This document shows positions 8,032-15,864 of a stretch of 55,134 nucleotides of DNA, piece after piece. The stretch's first letter is position 1. Each line of letters begins with the position of its first letter. A program made the position numbers and the translations under genes. Origin of the DNA: Paenibacillus camerounensis (lineage in GTDB: Bacteria; Bacillota; Bacilli; Paenibacillales; Paenibacillaceae); the NCBI RefSeq assembly GCF_000723885.1, contig NZ_CCDG010000100.1, positions 1 to 55,134 of the forward strand, in the 5' to 3' direction. The notes under the pieces were generated by a model, which saw nothing but the letters and a program-made list of their open reading frames with translations, did no database searches and was not told the origin of the DNA.

Positions 8032-8677
8032 GCCGCACCTTCCTTTCCACCCAAGTGAGCAGAAGCGACAGCGGCAGCACCAGAATCAGATAGGCCAGCA
8101 CCAGCAGCAGCAATGATTCTGCGGTTTTGTAATGCATTCCGATCAGATCCTTGGCGACATTCATCAGATCCATCAGGGCGATCGCCCCGACAATGGATGT
8201 TTCCTTCAGCAGAAAAATCGCGTTCGCTCCCAAAGAAGGAATACTGATAGCCAGCGCCTGCGGCAAAATCACATACCGCGCCAGCTGCACCCTGCTTAGT
8301 CCGATGCTGAGACCCGATTCCAGCTGTGTCCGGCCGACCGCCTCAATTCCGCTTCTGAACGCCTCCGTCATATAGCTGCCTCCGAGAAAAGTCATCCCGG
8401 CCACCGCACACTGGAACTCGCTCATGTGAATACCCACCTTCGGTAACCCGTAATACAGGAAGAACAGCTGGACCAGCAGCGGTGTGTTTCTCGACAACTC
8501 GATGTACGCCAGAATAATGCTTCTAAGCCCTTTAACCTTATAAAAAAGTACCAGACTAAACACAAGCCCGAGCACGAGCGACAGCACAATCGCGATTAAC
8601 GCCAGCTTCACCGTCAGCCACATGGCATCCCCGTACAAGGGCAGACTTTCCATAATAAACTCCCAGTCTAAATTCAT
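8012..8677 (-). CDS. amino acid ABC transporter permease, first subunit
   Basis: About 221 residues. ATG at 8677 is preferred because GGAAGG is 8 bases upstream; GTG at 8683 would be too close. The family pattern AYIELSRNTPLLVQLFFLYYGLP and the EAA loop GIEAVGRTQLESGLSIGLS are clear, with about five helices. It is the first gene of a four-gene leftward operon (permease, permease, ATPase, lipoprotein) that forms a complete polar amino acid importer. The AT-rich region 8684-8980 must hold its promoter. Confidence 0.92.
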   Translation of the reverse strand: MNLDWEFIMESLPLYGDAMWLTVKLALIAIVLSLVLGLVFSLVLFYKVKGLRSIILAYIELSRNTPLLVQLFFLYYGLPKVGIHMSEFQCAVAGMTFLGGSYMTEAFRSGIEAVGRTQLESGLSIGLSRVQLARYVILPQALAISIPSLGANAIFLLKETSIVGAIALMDLMNVAKDLIGMHYKTAESLLLLVLAYLILVLPLSLLLTWVERKVRHAEFGN

Positions 8678-8683
8678 CTGCAC

Positions 8684-9150
8684 AACCTTCCGTCCGCCAA
8701 AATAAAGCCCTCAATCTTACTAGGGTGATTTTATCCCGAAGCTGACATAAGGTGATATGATTAATTTCACACTATTCCAAGTTATTAACTAAGAATTAAT
8801 AGTATACCTGCCTGATAGCAGCTCCTTCTGGTACTCTCCCTTTCAATTTCAATTGATATAGCTGGATTTTTTTCATCTATTTCCATCTTTTCAGACACTT
8901 TTCTATCACTAGTTGGAAAATCTCTAACTACCGTTGTTTAACGAATAAATAGATGGAGAAATTCCATTTAATACAAGCTGATAAAAAACCGCCAATGCCC
9001 TGTGTACGCAGGCAATGACGGCTTTCCTCCAGTATGAATGATAAGACGCTCCTGCTGGGAAGCGTTACAGGCGGCTTGATACAGACGATTGTGCTGGCAG
9101 AAGAATCCGAAGAGGTTAATCTGACCCTTGTGATGTGTTCTGTCCCCGGT
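8684..9150. other. intergenic region with operon promoter area and a terminator
   Basis: This 467-base gap has no convincing gene. Bases 8684-8980 are AT-rich and must carry the promoter of the leftward amino acid operon. A weak candidate on the minus strand is TTGGAA, 17 bases, TATCAC within 8745-8780. A minus-strand terminator for the haem operon lies at 8983-9022. The open stretch 9034-9252 on the plus strand runs antisense into the ATPase gene and is not supported as a gene. Confidence 0.5.
8983..9022 (-). terminator. terminator of the leftward haem operon
   Basis: On the minus strand an imperfect 11-bp stem (CCGTCATTGCC with GGCATTGGCGG, two mismatches) is followed by six T residues at 8988-8983. 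It lies about 130 bases past the ATPase stop codon. Confidence 0.65.
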
Positions 9151-9939
9151 TTAATGGGGGCCTTTATACTCTCTTCTAACCGGCACGATATACATGCCCG
9201 TATCCGGGTCGTTTTTCACAACGACATCCACGCCATACACCGCTTTAACTGATTCGGCGGTTATCACTTCCTCCGGAGCTCCCTGCAGCACTGCCTGCCC
9301 GGCCTTCATTGCGATCAGATGATCGCTGTAATGCACAGCCTGATTCATGTCATGCAGCACCATAACAACCGTCAGCCCGTGCTCCTTGCCCAGCCGGCGG
9401 ATCAGTTCAAGCATTTCATACTGGTAGTAGATGTCCAGGTAGGTCGTCGGCTCATCCAGAAAAAGCACCGGCGTCCGCTGGGCCAGCGCCAGCGCCAGCC
9501 ATACCCGCTGGCGTTCGCCGCCGGACAGCTCGGCCAGCGGCTTCTTCCGCTTATCCTGCAGGTCCGTGCAGGACAAGGCCCATTCTACTGCTTCCCGGTC
9601 CGCTTCGCGCTCCGGCGACAGCAGCGAACGGTGCGGAAGACGGCCGAAGGCGGCCAGCTTCTCCACCGTCAGATCATCCGGCGCCGTATTCTGCTGATGC
9701 ACCACCGCAAGCTTACGGGCAATCTCGCGCGGCCGGTATTCAGCCAGCGTCCTGCCGTCAAGAATAACCGAGCCGGCATCCGGCTTGTAATTGGCCGCGA
9801 GCACGCCGAGCAGCGTTGATTTCCCGCTGCCGTTGGGCCCGATAATTGCCGTAGTCCGGCCCATTGGAATGTCCAGATTCAGCCCGGTAAGCAGGCTTTT
9901 GCCCCGCCGGTAGGAGAAGGAAAGGTCTTTAATCTCCAT
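9151..9939 (-). CDS. haem/iron ABC transporter ATP-binding protein (FecE/FhuC type)
   Basis: A 262-residue ATPase of the iron-siderophore/haem/B12 family. Walker A GPNGSGKST is at about 34-42, the signature LSGGERQR near 138, Walker B VLFLDEPTTYLD follows, and the H-loop is VLHDMNQAVHYSD. AAGGAGA lies about 8 bases before the ATG. It overlaps the permease gene by 11 bases and ends the leftward haem operon, so it should drive the IsdF-type permease. Staphylococcal isd loci lack a dedicated ATPase of this kind and borrow FhuC; here each of the two haem importers carries its own. Confidence 0.92.
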   Translation of the reverse strand: MEIKDLSFSYRRGKSLLTGLNLDIPMGRTTAIIGPNGSGKSTLLGVLAANYKPDAGSVILDGRTLAEYRPREIARKLAVVHQQNTAPDDLTVEKLAAFGRLPHRSLLSPEREADREAVEWALSCTDLQDKRKKPLAELSGGERQRVWLALALAQRTPVLFLDEPTTYLDIYYQYEMLELIRRLGKEHGLTVVMVLHDMNQAVHYSDHLIAMKAGQAVLQGAPEEVITAESVKAVYGVDVVVKNDPDTGMYIVPVRREYKGPH

Positions 9940-10912
9940 GGTTCATCTCTCCTTTGCGCAGCAGGAATATCAGGAACGGTCCGCCGATTACTGTCATAAT
10001 AATGGAGGCCGGGATCTCGACCGGGGCCAGCACCGTCCGCCCGAGCGTGTCGGCCAGCAGAATAAGCAGGGCACCGGCCAGCGCCGTGAATGGAATCAGC
10101 ACCTTATGATCGGAGCCGACCAGCTGCCGGGCAATGTGCGGAACCAGCAGGCCGACAAAAGCAATCAGCCCGCCGATCGCCGTCGCCGTCGCAGCAAGCA
10201 GAACCGCTACTGCCGATACGAGTATCCGCACCCGGCTGACATTCATCCCGAGGTTGCGGGCAGTTTTATCCTGCAGCACCAGCACGTTGCACCAGGGGCT
10301 GATCAGCAGCGCCAGAACCAGGCCGATTGTGCCGTACAGCACAATAATCTGTACATCCTGCCAGGTTTTCAGGTTAAAAATCGACGTTGTCGCCATATTG
10401 ACCATCGTTATCGCATAGCTGCCCCGGTAATTAAAGGATTGTCCAAGCCCGGTAAAGGTAGCATTGACCGCAATACCGACCAGAATCAGCCGCAGCGGCT
10501 GCAGCCCGGATTTCCACGACAGCGAAAAAACCAGCAGGCACGCTGCCGCTCCGCCAAGAAAAGCGAACAGCGGCATCCAAAAGAACATCGCCGGAAAGAT
10601 CGTCACCATCGTCAGCGAAATAAAGCCCGCCCCTGAGGAGATCCCGATTACCCCGGCATCGGCCAGCGGGCTGCGCATAACCGATTGCAGCAGCACACCC
10701 GAGACAGCCAGCGCCGCTCCGCAAAATAAGGCAATAATGACCCGCGGCAGACGCAGATCGCGGATAATCGCTACATTCTCATTCGTGCCTGTCCATAGGC
10801 CCGTTATCAGCTCCGGCAAAGTAACCTGGAGACTGCCGCGGAGCACAGACCAGATCACAGTAGCCAGCAGCAGGACCAGGACAGCCGCAAAGCTCCATAT
10901 TGTTTTTTTCAT
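9929..10912 (-). CDS. isdF: haem ABC transporter permease (IsdF-like, FecCD family)
   Basis: A 327-residue polytopic protein with about ten helices of the BtuC/FecCD fold. Diagnostic blocks include LRLPRVIIALFCGAALAVSG, the PLADAGVIGISSGAGF segment, and GLIAFVGLLVPHIARQLVGSDH near the C-terminal half, which lines the path and contacts the ATPase. AGGGG lies about 8 bases before the ATG. It sits between the IsdE-type lipoprotein gene and the ATPase gene, the order seen in Gram-positive haem loci. It presumably works as a homodimer moving haem released by the lipoprotein into the cytosol. Confidence 0.88.
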   Translation of the reverse strand: MKKTIWSFAAVLVLLLATVIWSVLRGSLQVTLPELITGLWTGTNENVAIIRDLRLPRVIIALFCGAALAVSGVLLQSVMRSPLADAGVIGISSGAGFISLTMVTIFPAMFFWMPLFAFLGGAAACLLVFSLSWKSGLQPLRLILVGIAVNATFTGLGQSFNYRGSYAITMVNMATTSIFNLKTWQDVQIIVLYGTIGLVLALLISPWCNVLVLQDKTARNLGMNVSRVRILVSAVAVLLAATATAIGGLIAFVGLLVPHIARQLVGSDHKVLIPFTALAGALLILLADTLGRTVLAPVEIPASIIMTVIGGPFLIFLLRKGEMNHGD

Positions 10913-10951
10913 ATCCTCATCCCCTGTTGTTGAAAAAGTTCTGCTCCCGCT

Positions 10952-11905
10952 CTACGGTGTAAGCTCCGGATACAGCATCGGCAGCAGGTCATCCAGCGCC
11001 TGGTCAGCAGCAAGGTTCGCTGTCGTACCGAACAGCTCCTCCGGCAAATCGTAGACGCGGCTGTTTTTGACTGCATTGAAATGCTTCCAGATATCATTTT
11101 TCACGAAATCCTCGTTAAACATCTTGATCACTTCCTCCGGCATCCCGTGCGCTGCACGCAGAATCACATCCGGATTGCCCTGCTGCAGATACTCCGTATT
11201 CGAGGCCAGATATTCGACCTCTTCCCCCTGCACGATGTTCACTCCTCCGGCTATACGCACCAGGTCACCGATATACGAATGCTCTGTAGCAACCAGATAG
11301 CTGCCGGGAACCCCTAGCAGAATCAGCACCTTGGGTGCAGGTTTACCGGCAGTAGCCGCCTCCACTTCAGCAATCTTATCGGTGTAACGGGTAACGCCCC
11401 GGTCTGCCTGTTCCTTGCGGTCATATTTCTCCCCCAGCAGGGCTATAGACTCCTCAAGCTTATTAAGGCTGGTCAAGTCAAGGAATAAGGCATTGATTCC
11501 GGCATTTCTGAACAGAGGCTCCAATTCATACTTCAGAGTAGTTACCGACAGTACCTCACTCGGCTGCAGTGATTTTACTTTCTCCAGATCCGGACTCATC
11601 GGGCTGCCTACCTGCTCCACATCATCATAACGCTCCGGCAGTACCTTGGCACTGGTCGGAATGCCTGTCAGGTCAAGGTCCAGCAGATTCATGATTTCAG
11701 TCGCAGCTACCGTGGTCGCAACGATCCGCGGAGCAGCGGTGGCCGCCGGTTCCGCCTCCTCTGCACCTTCCTGCCGCGCTTCTGCTGTAGCCGCAGGGGC
11801 CGTCTGCTGCGCAGCACTGTCTGTATTTACACTGTTCCCGGCACAGCCTGCCAGCAGCAGTATCCAGCAGGCAGCCGCAAGGCAGCTTAACATTTTTCTT
11901 CTCAC
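10952..11905 (-). CDS. isdE: haem-binding lipoprotein IsdE
   Basis: A 317-residue lipoprotein. GTG at 11903-11905 follows GAGGGGAG by about 11 bases and gives a short basic N-terminus; an upstream ATG at 11962 would create an implausible leader running through a strong stem-loop. The lipobox is LAGC with Cys21. The body resembles staphylococcal IsdE closely: GSPMSPDLEKVKSL, GVPGSYLVATEHSYIGDLV, SNTEYL, and RAAHGMPEEV. Met103 and His253 fall at the two axial haem-ligand positions known from IsdE. It should accept haem from the NEAT proteins encoded upstream and pass it to the adjacent IsdF-type permease. Confidence 0.88.
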   Translation of the reverse strand: MRRKMLSCLAAACWILLLAGCAGNSVNTDSAAQQTAPAATAEARQEGAEEAEPAATAAPRIVATTVAATEIMNLLDLDLTGIPTSAKVLPERYDDVEQVGSPMSPDLEKVKSLQPSEVLSVTTLKYELEPLFRNAGINALFLDLTSLNKLEESIALLGEKYDRKEQADRGVTRYTDKIAEVEAATAGKPAPKVLILLGVPGSYLVATEHSYIGDLVRIAGGVNIVQGEEVEYLASNTEYLQQGNPDVILRAAHGMPEEVIKMFNEDFVKNDIWKHFNAVKNSRVYDLPEELFGTTANLAADQALDDLLPMLYPELTP

Positions 11906-11937
11906 TGAAATATTAACTCCCCTCTCACAGCAAAACT

Positions 11938-11969
11938 GCGAAGGACACCGGATATCCGGCATCCTTCGC
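11938..11969 (-). promoter_or_regulatory. intercistronic stem-loop between the NEAT-SLH and isdE genes
   Basis: GCGAAGGA and TCCTTCGC pair around an inner palindrome CCGGATATCCGG (11948-11959). The structure sits between the stop of the surface protein gene and the start of isdE. Only a short TTTT tract follows on the minus strand, so it could be a partial terminator or an mRNA-stabilising hairpin that gives surface and transporter genes different expression. Confidence 0.6.
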
Positions 11970-11997
11970 TGGTCATGTGCTTATATGCCGGAATGTA

Positions 11998-14421
11998 TTA
12001 TTGCTCCAGCAGCTTCACAAGCAGGGATACAGCTTCTGCCCGTGTGGCATAATCGCCTGCTGCATAACGGTTGCCGCCTTTACCGCTGACCAGTCCGGCC
12101 TGCTCGGCTGCCGCCACATACGGGCGGGCCCAGGCCGGAATGTCAGCCAGATCACTGAAGGTTGGCACTGCGGCCGGATCAATCGTCAAGCCCTTGGCAC
12201 GGGCTACGATCACAGCCAGCTCTGCGCGGTTGATCTGGCGGCTTGGGCGGAAGCTGCCATCCTCATACCCGCCGATAATCTGCATAGCGGCGATCTGGGC
12301 GACACCTTCATTTGCCCAGGCCGGAATGCTGCTCTGGTCGCTGAATACGGTTCCTTCCCCTGCTCCGCTAAGCTTCAATGCACGGCTGATCAGTACTGCG
12401 AACTCCGCACGGCTGACCGGATTATTCGGACGGAAGCTGTTGTCGTCATACCCGTTAACCAGTCCGGCCTGGACAGCTTTTTCAATTGCTGCCTGTGCCC
12501 AGTGGCCGTTCAGATCTTTAAGGCTAACAGCAATAGTATTCCCGCCGTTAGCTGTTCCGGTATTACCGGCTGCAGGAGCCTGTGTTGGTGCAGGCGCAGC
12601 TGAAGCAGAAGGTGCTGGTGTTGCCGATACTGCCGGCGTTCCTGCGTCAATGGTTCCGGCAGGATCGCTGACTTGTCCGCCAACGGTGCTGCCAACCAGG
12701 ATATCAACATCATAGCTGCTGTCGTAGTTGAATTCAGGCCACACGATTTTGACCCAGGCATTCAGCTTGGCTCCTGTACCGCTGACCGGGAAACGGACGG
12801 TACGGGTATTGGCAGCTGCATTGGAAGCTATAACCGATACTGCTCCTTGTTCGACTGTGAAGCCTGTGATTTCTTTGCTTTGCTTCAGCGTAATCGCCAG
12901 ATATTTCTGGCCGCCGGACACAATCAGTGTCCCTGGATGCACAGTGTACGTGTCCATCATGGAAGGCTCATTTGACCCGTCTTTCAGGATCGTATAATCA
13001 ATACTGTAGAAGCCGTCTGCCAGAGCAGCCGGCGTTGGTGCTGTACCGCCTCCGGTATCTGTACCCGTTCCCGGCGTCGGAGTCGGAGTAGGCGTTGGTG
13101 TCGGATCAGGTGTAACTACCGGCGGTGTTTCATCTTTTACCGCAGTAATGGAATCTGCATTAAATTTGTAGCGCACAGTATGCGTCATATCATAGGTCGT
13201 AGGCGTTCCTCCCATGTTCACCACGGTTACGATGTGCACAGTTCCGTTCAGCACAGGCTGCAGCTTGTCTACAGGGAAGGAAATAACACGCGTGTTAGCC
13301 TCCGTATTCTCGCTTACTGTCGAAGCCGTCTGTCCGTCAACGGTTACTTCTTTGATGGTGGAGCTGTCTTTGATGACATTGATCGATACGCTCTTCTGTC
13401 CGTCCTTCACCGTAAGGGTAGCAGGGGTTCCGAAGTAGCTTTTCATCGAAGAGTCCTTATCCTGTGTTGCATGCAGTACGGAATACTCAATCGTATAGTT
13501 ACCGTCGCTCAGCACCGGCTCTGCAGGTACTTCCGGCTGAACCGCAGTAATGGAATCTGCATTAAATTTGTAACGCACAGTATGCGTCATGTCATAGGTA
13601 GTCGGTGTCCCGCCCATGTTCACCACGGTCACGATGTGCACAGTTCCGCTTAGCACAGACTGCAGCTTATCTACAGGGAAGGAAATAACACGCGTGTTGG
13701 CCTCTGTATTCTCGCTTACTGTCGAAGCCGTCTGTCCGTCAACTGTCACTTCCTTGATAGTGGAGCTGTCTTTGATGATATTGACCGTTACAGTCTTCTG
13801 CCCGTTCTTCACCGTAAGGGTGGCAGGGGTTCCGAAGTAGCTCTTCATCGAAGAATCCTTATCCTGTGTTGCATGCAGTACGGAATACTCAATCGTATAG
13901 TTACCGTCGCTCAGCACCGGTTCTGCAGGCTCTACAGGAGCTGCCGGAATCAGGCTGGTGTCGAATTTGAAATCAACATTATATTCATTGTTATAAAAGA
14001 ACTCCGGCCATTCGATTTTAACCCAGCCATCATTGGCAGCAGTCAAATCACCCAGCTCAAACTGCACAGTTCTTTCGTTGTTATCCGTATTATTACTGGT
14101 AATAGTGCCTTCTGAAAGAACACCGTCTGCTGTTGTCAGCTTCAGTCCGGTGATCTCTTTGCTCTGCTTAACCGTGAACGACACATAGTTTTTGCCGTCC
14201 TTAACTTCCAGCTTAGCCGGTTTAACTACATACGTTTCCATTACGGAATTATCGCTTGTGCCGTCCTTCAGAATGGAATACGGGAGCTCGTATACCCCAT
14301 CCTTATATTTTGCGCTTTCAGCTGATGCTGAACCCAGCGGCTGAAGCACTGAGCTTATGAACAAGACAACCGCCAACATTCTGAACAGTAAACCGAATTT
14401 TGTTTTATTCAACTGGATCAT
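11998..14421 (-). CDS. surface haem-binding protein: four NEAT domains plus three SLH motifs
   Basis: An 807-residue exported protein. A signal peptide (to about 34) precedes NEAT domains at about 39-155, 169-289, 303-423 and 468-577, a Pro/Thr linker at 433-460, an Ala/Pro linker, and three SLH motifs from about 633 to 807. NEAT domains bind haem or haemoglobin. The strand tyrosines read YNNEY (143-147) and YDSSY (566-570) in domains 1 and 4 but YDMTH (276-280 and 410-414) in the near-identical middle pair. SLH motifs attach to pyruvylated wall polymer, as in BslK of Bacillus anthracis. The ATG at 14421 overlaps the upstream stop codon; TTG three codons later has better ribosome-site spacing. 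Confidence 0.9.
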   Translation of the reverse strand: MIQLNKTKFGLLFRMLAVVLFISSVLQPLGSASAESAKYKDGVYELPYSILKDGTSDNSVMETYVVKPAKLEVKDGKNYVSFTVKQSKEITGLKLTTADGVLSEGTITSNNTDNNERTVQFELGDLTAANDGWVKIEWPEFFYNNEYNVDFKFDTSLIPAAPVEPAEPVLSDGNYTIEYSVLHATQDKDSSMKSYFGTPATLTVKNGQKTVTVNIIKDSSTIKEVTVDGQTASTVSENTEANTRVISFPVDKLQSVLSGTVHIVTVVNMGGTPTTYDMTHTVRYKFNADSITAVQPEVPAEPVLSDGNYTIEYSVLHATQDKDSSMKSYFGTPATLTVKDGQKSVSINVIKDSSTIKEVTVDGQTASTVSENTEANTRVISFPVDKLQPVLNGTVHIVTVVNMGGTPTTYDMTHTVRYKFNADSITAVKDETPPVVTPDPTPTPTPTPTPGTGTDTGGGTAPTPAALADGFYSIDYTILKDGSNEPSMMDTYTVHPGTLIVSGGQKYLAITLKQSKEITGFTVEQGAVSVIASNAAANTRTVRFPVSGTGAKLNAWVKIVWPEFNYDSSYDVDILVGSTVGGQVSDPAGTIDAGTPAVSATPAPSASAAPAPTQAPAAGNTGTANGGNTIAVSLKDLNGHWAQAAIEKAVQAGLVNGYDDNSFRPNNPVSRAEFAVLISRALKLSGAGEGTVFSDQSSIPAWANEGVAQIAAMQIIGGYEDGSFRPSRQINRAELAVIVARAKGLTIDPAAVPTFSDLADIPAWARPYVAAAEQAGLVSGKGGNRYAAGDYATRAEAVSLLVKLLEQ
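13139..13526. repeat. NEAT tandem repeat, copy encoding domain 3
   Basis: This segment encodes NEAT domain 3 and its linker and is nearly identical to 13541-13928, with an exact offset of 402 bases (134 codons). It is a recent in-frame duplication. Confidence 0.85.
13541..13928. repeat. NEAT tandem repeat, copy encoding domain 2
   Basis: Partner of 13139-13526. Differences are scattered single bases, several of them silent. Confidence 0.85.
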
Positions 14422-15434
14422 TCCCCTTTTGGTTTATTTTGTCTGGCTCTGAAAATGGTGTAGCCGGCTGCTGCTGCAAGTAATACTACTCCGCCGCCCA
14501 GCAGTATTTTATTGGAGGCCGGAGGGGCCTCCTGCGGCTGAGGCTCTTCAGCCGCTGTTTCACCGGCAGCTGCCGGTCCGGCTGACGGCATGGCAGTTGG
14601 CTCTGCTGCTGTAACTGCAGCAGCTGCCGGCTCATCCGTTGACGCTGCTGTTGCTGCCGGAGCAGCCGTCGTTTCCGCTGCTGCTGAAGATACAGCCATT
14701 GCCTCCGCTGCTGCAGCCGTTGCTGTGGCTTGCGGGGCATCTTGCTCCCCTGCGGTGACCTTCGGGTCATTCGTGGCCGCAGGCTTGCCCGCCTCTGCTG
14801 CGGCTGAAGCCGCTGGTTTGCTTGTTGCTGCAGCTGTGGCAGCAGGCTTGTTTGCTGCCGCCGGGGACGCAGGCTTACTTGTCGCCGTCACCGCCGGCTT
14901 GCTTGTTGCTGCAGGCTGACTCGTTGCTGCGGGCTGACTCGTTGCTGCGGGCTCGCTTGCTGCAGGTTTGCTTGTTGCTGCAGGCGCAGCCTGCTGAGCA
15001 ATTTGCCCCGCTTCAAACACAAAACGGATCGTGTAATCATGATCGTATTCAATGGACGGCACCGTGACATGAATTTTGGCAATCACCGGCTCGTCCACAT
15101 TGTTCACTTCAAATTCCATGATCCGTGTATCGGCTGCCTTGTCGCTGCTGATAACCTTCGTGTTACCGCCAGGCACCTGAAATTCAGTAATCCACTCACT
15201 GTGATTCAGCTGCAGGCGGACAACAGCTGTCCCTCCGGATATGGTTACCTTCGCCGGCTTCTCAAAGTAATCATTGGCCATGGAAACGGATTCATCCTCG
15301 GCCTTCTTAACGACGTAATGGACGCTGTAGGTTCCGTTAGCCGGAGCAGCGGAAGCAATCAGGCCTGGCTGAAGTGAACCAGCGAATGTAAGCAGAAGGA
15401 CAACTGCCAGCCCTAATCTTCTGAGAATAGACAC
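14418..15434 (-). CDS. single-NEAT, membrane-tethered haem-binding protein (IsdC-like)
   Basis: A 338-residue exported protein, first gene of the leftward Fur-controlled unit. GTG at 15432-15434 follows AAGGA by about 7 bases. A signal peptide ends near residue 30, a NEAT domain spans about 34-142 with the haem motif YDHDY (130-134), and an Ala/Pro/Thr/Lys-rich linker runs to about 300. The C-terminus is a hydrophobic helix (about 305-325) with a basic tail. I see no LPXTG or NPQTN-type sorting motif before the helix, so it is probably held by the helix in the membrane. Like IsdC, it would pass haem from the surface protein to IsdE. It overlaps the next gene by 4 bases. Confidence 0.85.
   Translation of the reverse strand: MSILRRLGLAVVLLLTFAGSLQPGLIASAAPANGTYSVHYVVKKAEDESVSMANDYFEKPAKVTISGGTAVVRLQLNHSEWITEFQVPGGNTKVISSDKAADTRIMEFEVNNVDEPVIAKIHVTVPSIEYDHDYTIRFVFEAGQIAQQAAPAATSKPAASEPAATSQPAATSQPAATSKPAVTATSKPASPAAANKPAATAAATSKPAASAAAEAGKPAATNDPKVTAGEQDAPQATATAAAAEAMAVSSAAAETTAAPAATAASTDEPAAAAVTAAEPTAMPSAGPAAAGETAAEEPQPQEAPPASNKILLGGGVVLLAAAAGYTIFRARQNKPKGE
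14811..14995. repeat. low-complexity tandem repeats in the NEAT protein linker
   Basis: Short repeats encode strings such as AATSQPAATSQPAATSKPA. Units of about 18 bases around GACTCGTTGCTGCGGGCT recur at 14911-14960. Such tracts can change length by slippage. Confidence 0.6.
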
Positions 15435-15488
15435 GGTAATTCCTTTGCCTCCTTTCTATAAATCTGGTGATTATCAGCAGGTTATCAC

Positions 15489-15503
15489 TGATAATCATTA
15501 TCA
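15489..15503. promoter_or_regulatory. Fur box controlling the leftward NEAT/isdEF operon
   Basis: TGATAATCATTATCA is a perfect 7-1-7 palindrome identical to the Bacillus Fur core. It lies 55-70 bases upstream of the GTG start of the NEAT protein gene. Further partial matches (GATTATCA, TTATCACTG) adjoin it. Confidence 0.85.
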
Positions 15504-15775
15504 ATATCTCCGCAAAAAAAAAGCACCTCTGCTTCTTTTTTGACTCCAACATTAGCTTGCTCTGCTTGTGGCCTGCCGGCAGCAAACAGATAGTGGCTGT
15601 TGAGATGATAATAAAGTGCCTTTTTATCATCTGTCAATCCTTTTTGGCTTATTTTTTTCTGTAGGCCTCCTGATTACTTCCCTGATTCATCCCCTTATTT
15701 GAGAGCTATTTTTCCCGTCCTCCCCCGTTTATCAATGGATTTTGTCCGGCATTCAGGGGTAATTGTGAATTTTGT

Positions 15776-15805
15776 TTGACAATGATAATGAGAGTCATTA
15801 TCATT
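15776..15805 (+). promoter_or_regulatory. promoter covered by a Fur palindrome, rightward haem operon
   Basis: TTGACA (15776-15781), a 17-base spacer and TATCAT (15799-15804) form a near-consensus promoter. It is almost entirely occupied by a perfect palindrome with 11-base arms and centre GAG (15781-15805), containing overlapping Fur half-sites TGATAATGA and TCATTATCA. Iron-loaded Fur bound here would exclude RNA polymerase. Confidence 0.88.
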
Positions 15806-15864
15806 CAAATTACGAAGTCTACATTTTAGTCTTTCCGTACATTCATTCACACAGGAGGTTAACC

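Larger units (their letters stand above)
15435..15864. other. divergent regulatory region between the two haem operons
   Basis: This 430-base region has no convincing gene. It carries a Fur box at each end (15489-15503 and 15781-15805), a strong plus-strand promoter, and an A-run/T-run segment at 15514-15541 whose hairpin is weak. Open frames here begin in the promoter and are not supported. Confidence 0.7.

Noticed and set aside
8740..8830. CymR/S-box-like control element upstream of the amino acid importer
   Set aside because: The AT-rich motif did not match the CymR consensus at key positions and no riboswitch fold was recognised.
9034..9252. 72-codon plus-strand frame near the haem terminator
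   Set aside because: Half of it is antisense to the ATPase gene, and the rest lies in a short intergenic stretch without a ribosome site.
14450..14520. Sortase signal at the end of the single-NEAT protein
   Set aside because: The residues before the C-terminal helix (PPASNK) match neither LPXTG nor NPQTN/NPKTG patterns, so no sorting motif is claimed.
15514..15541. A-run and T-run segment as a terminator between haem operons
   Set aside because: The stem is only three G/C-containing pairs with mismatches, and no gene ends nearby on either strand.
15772..15864. N-terminal extension of the second haem lipoprotein
   Set aside because: The upstream ATG falls within the Fur-covered promoter, while ATG at 15865 has a perfect ribosome site and gives a normal lipoprotein signal.
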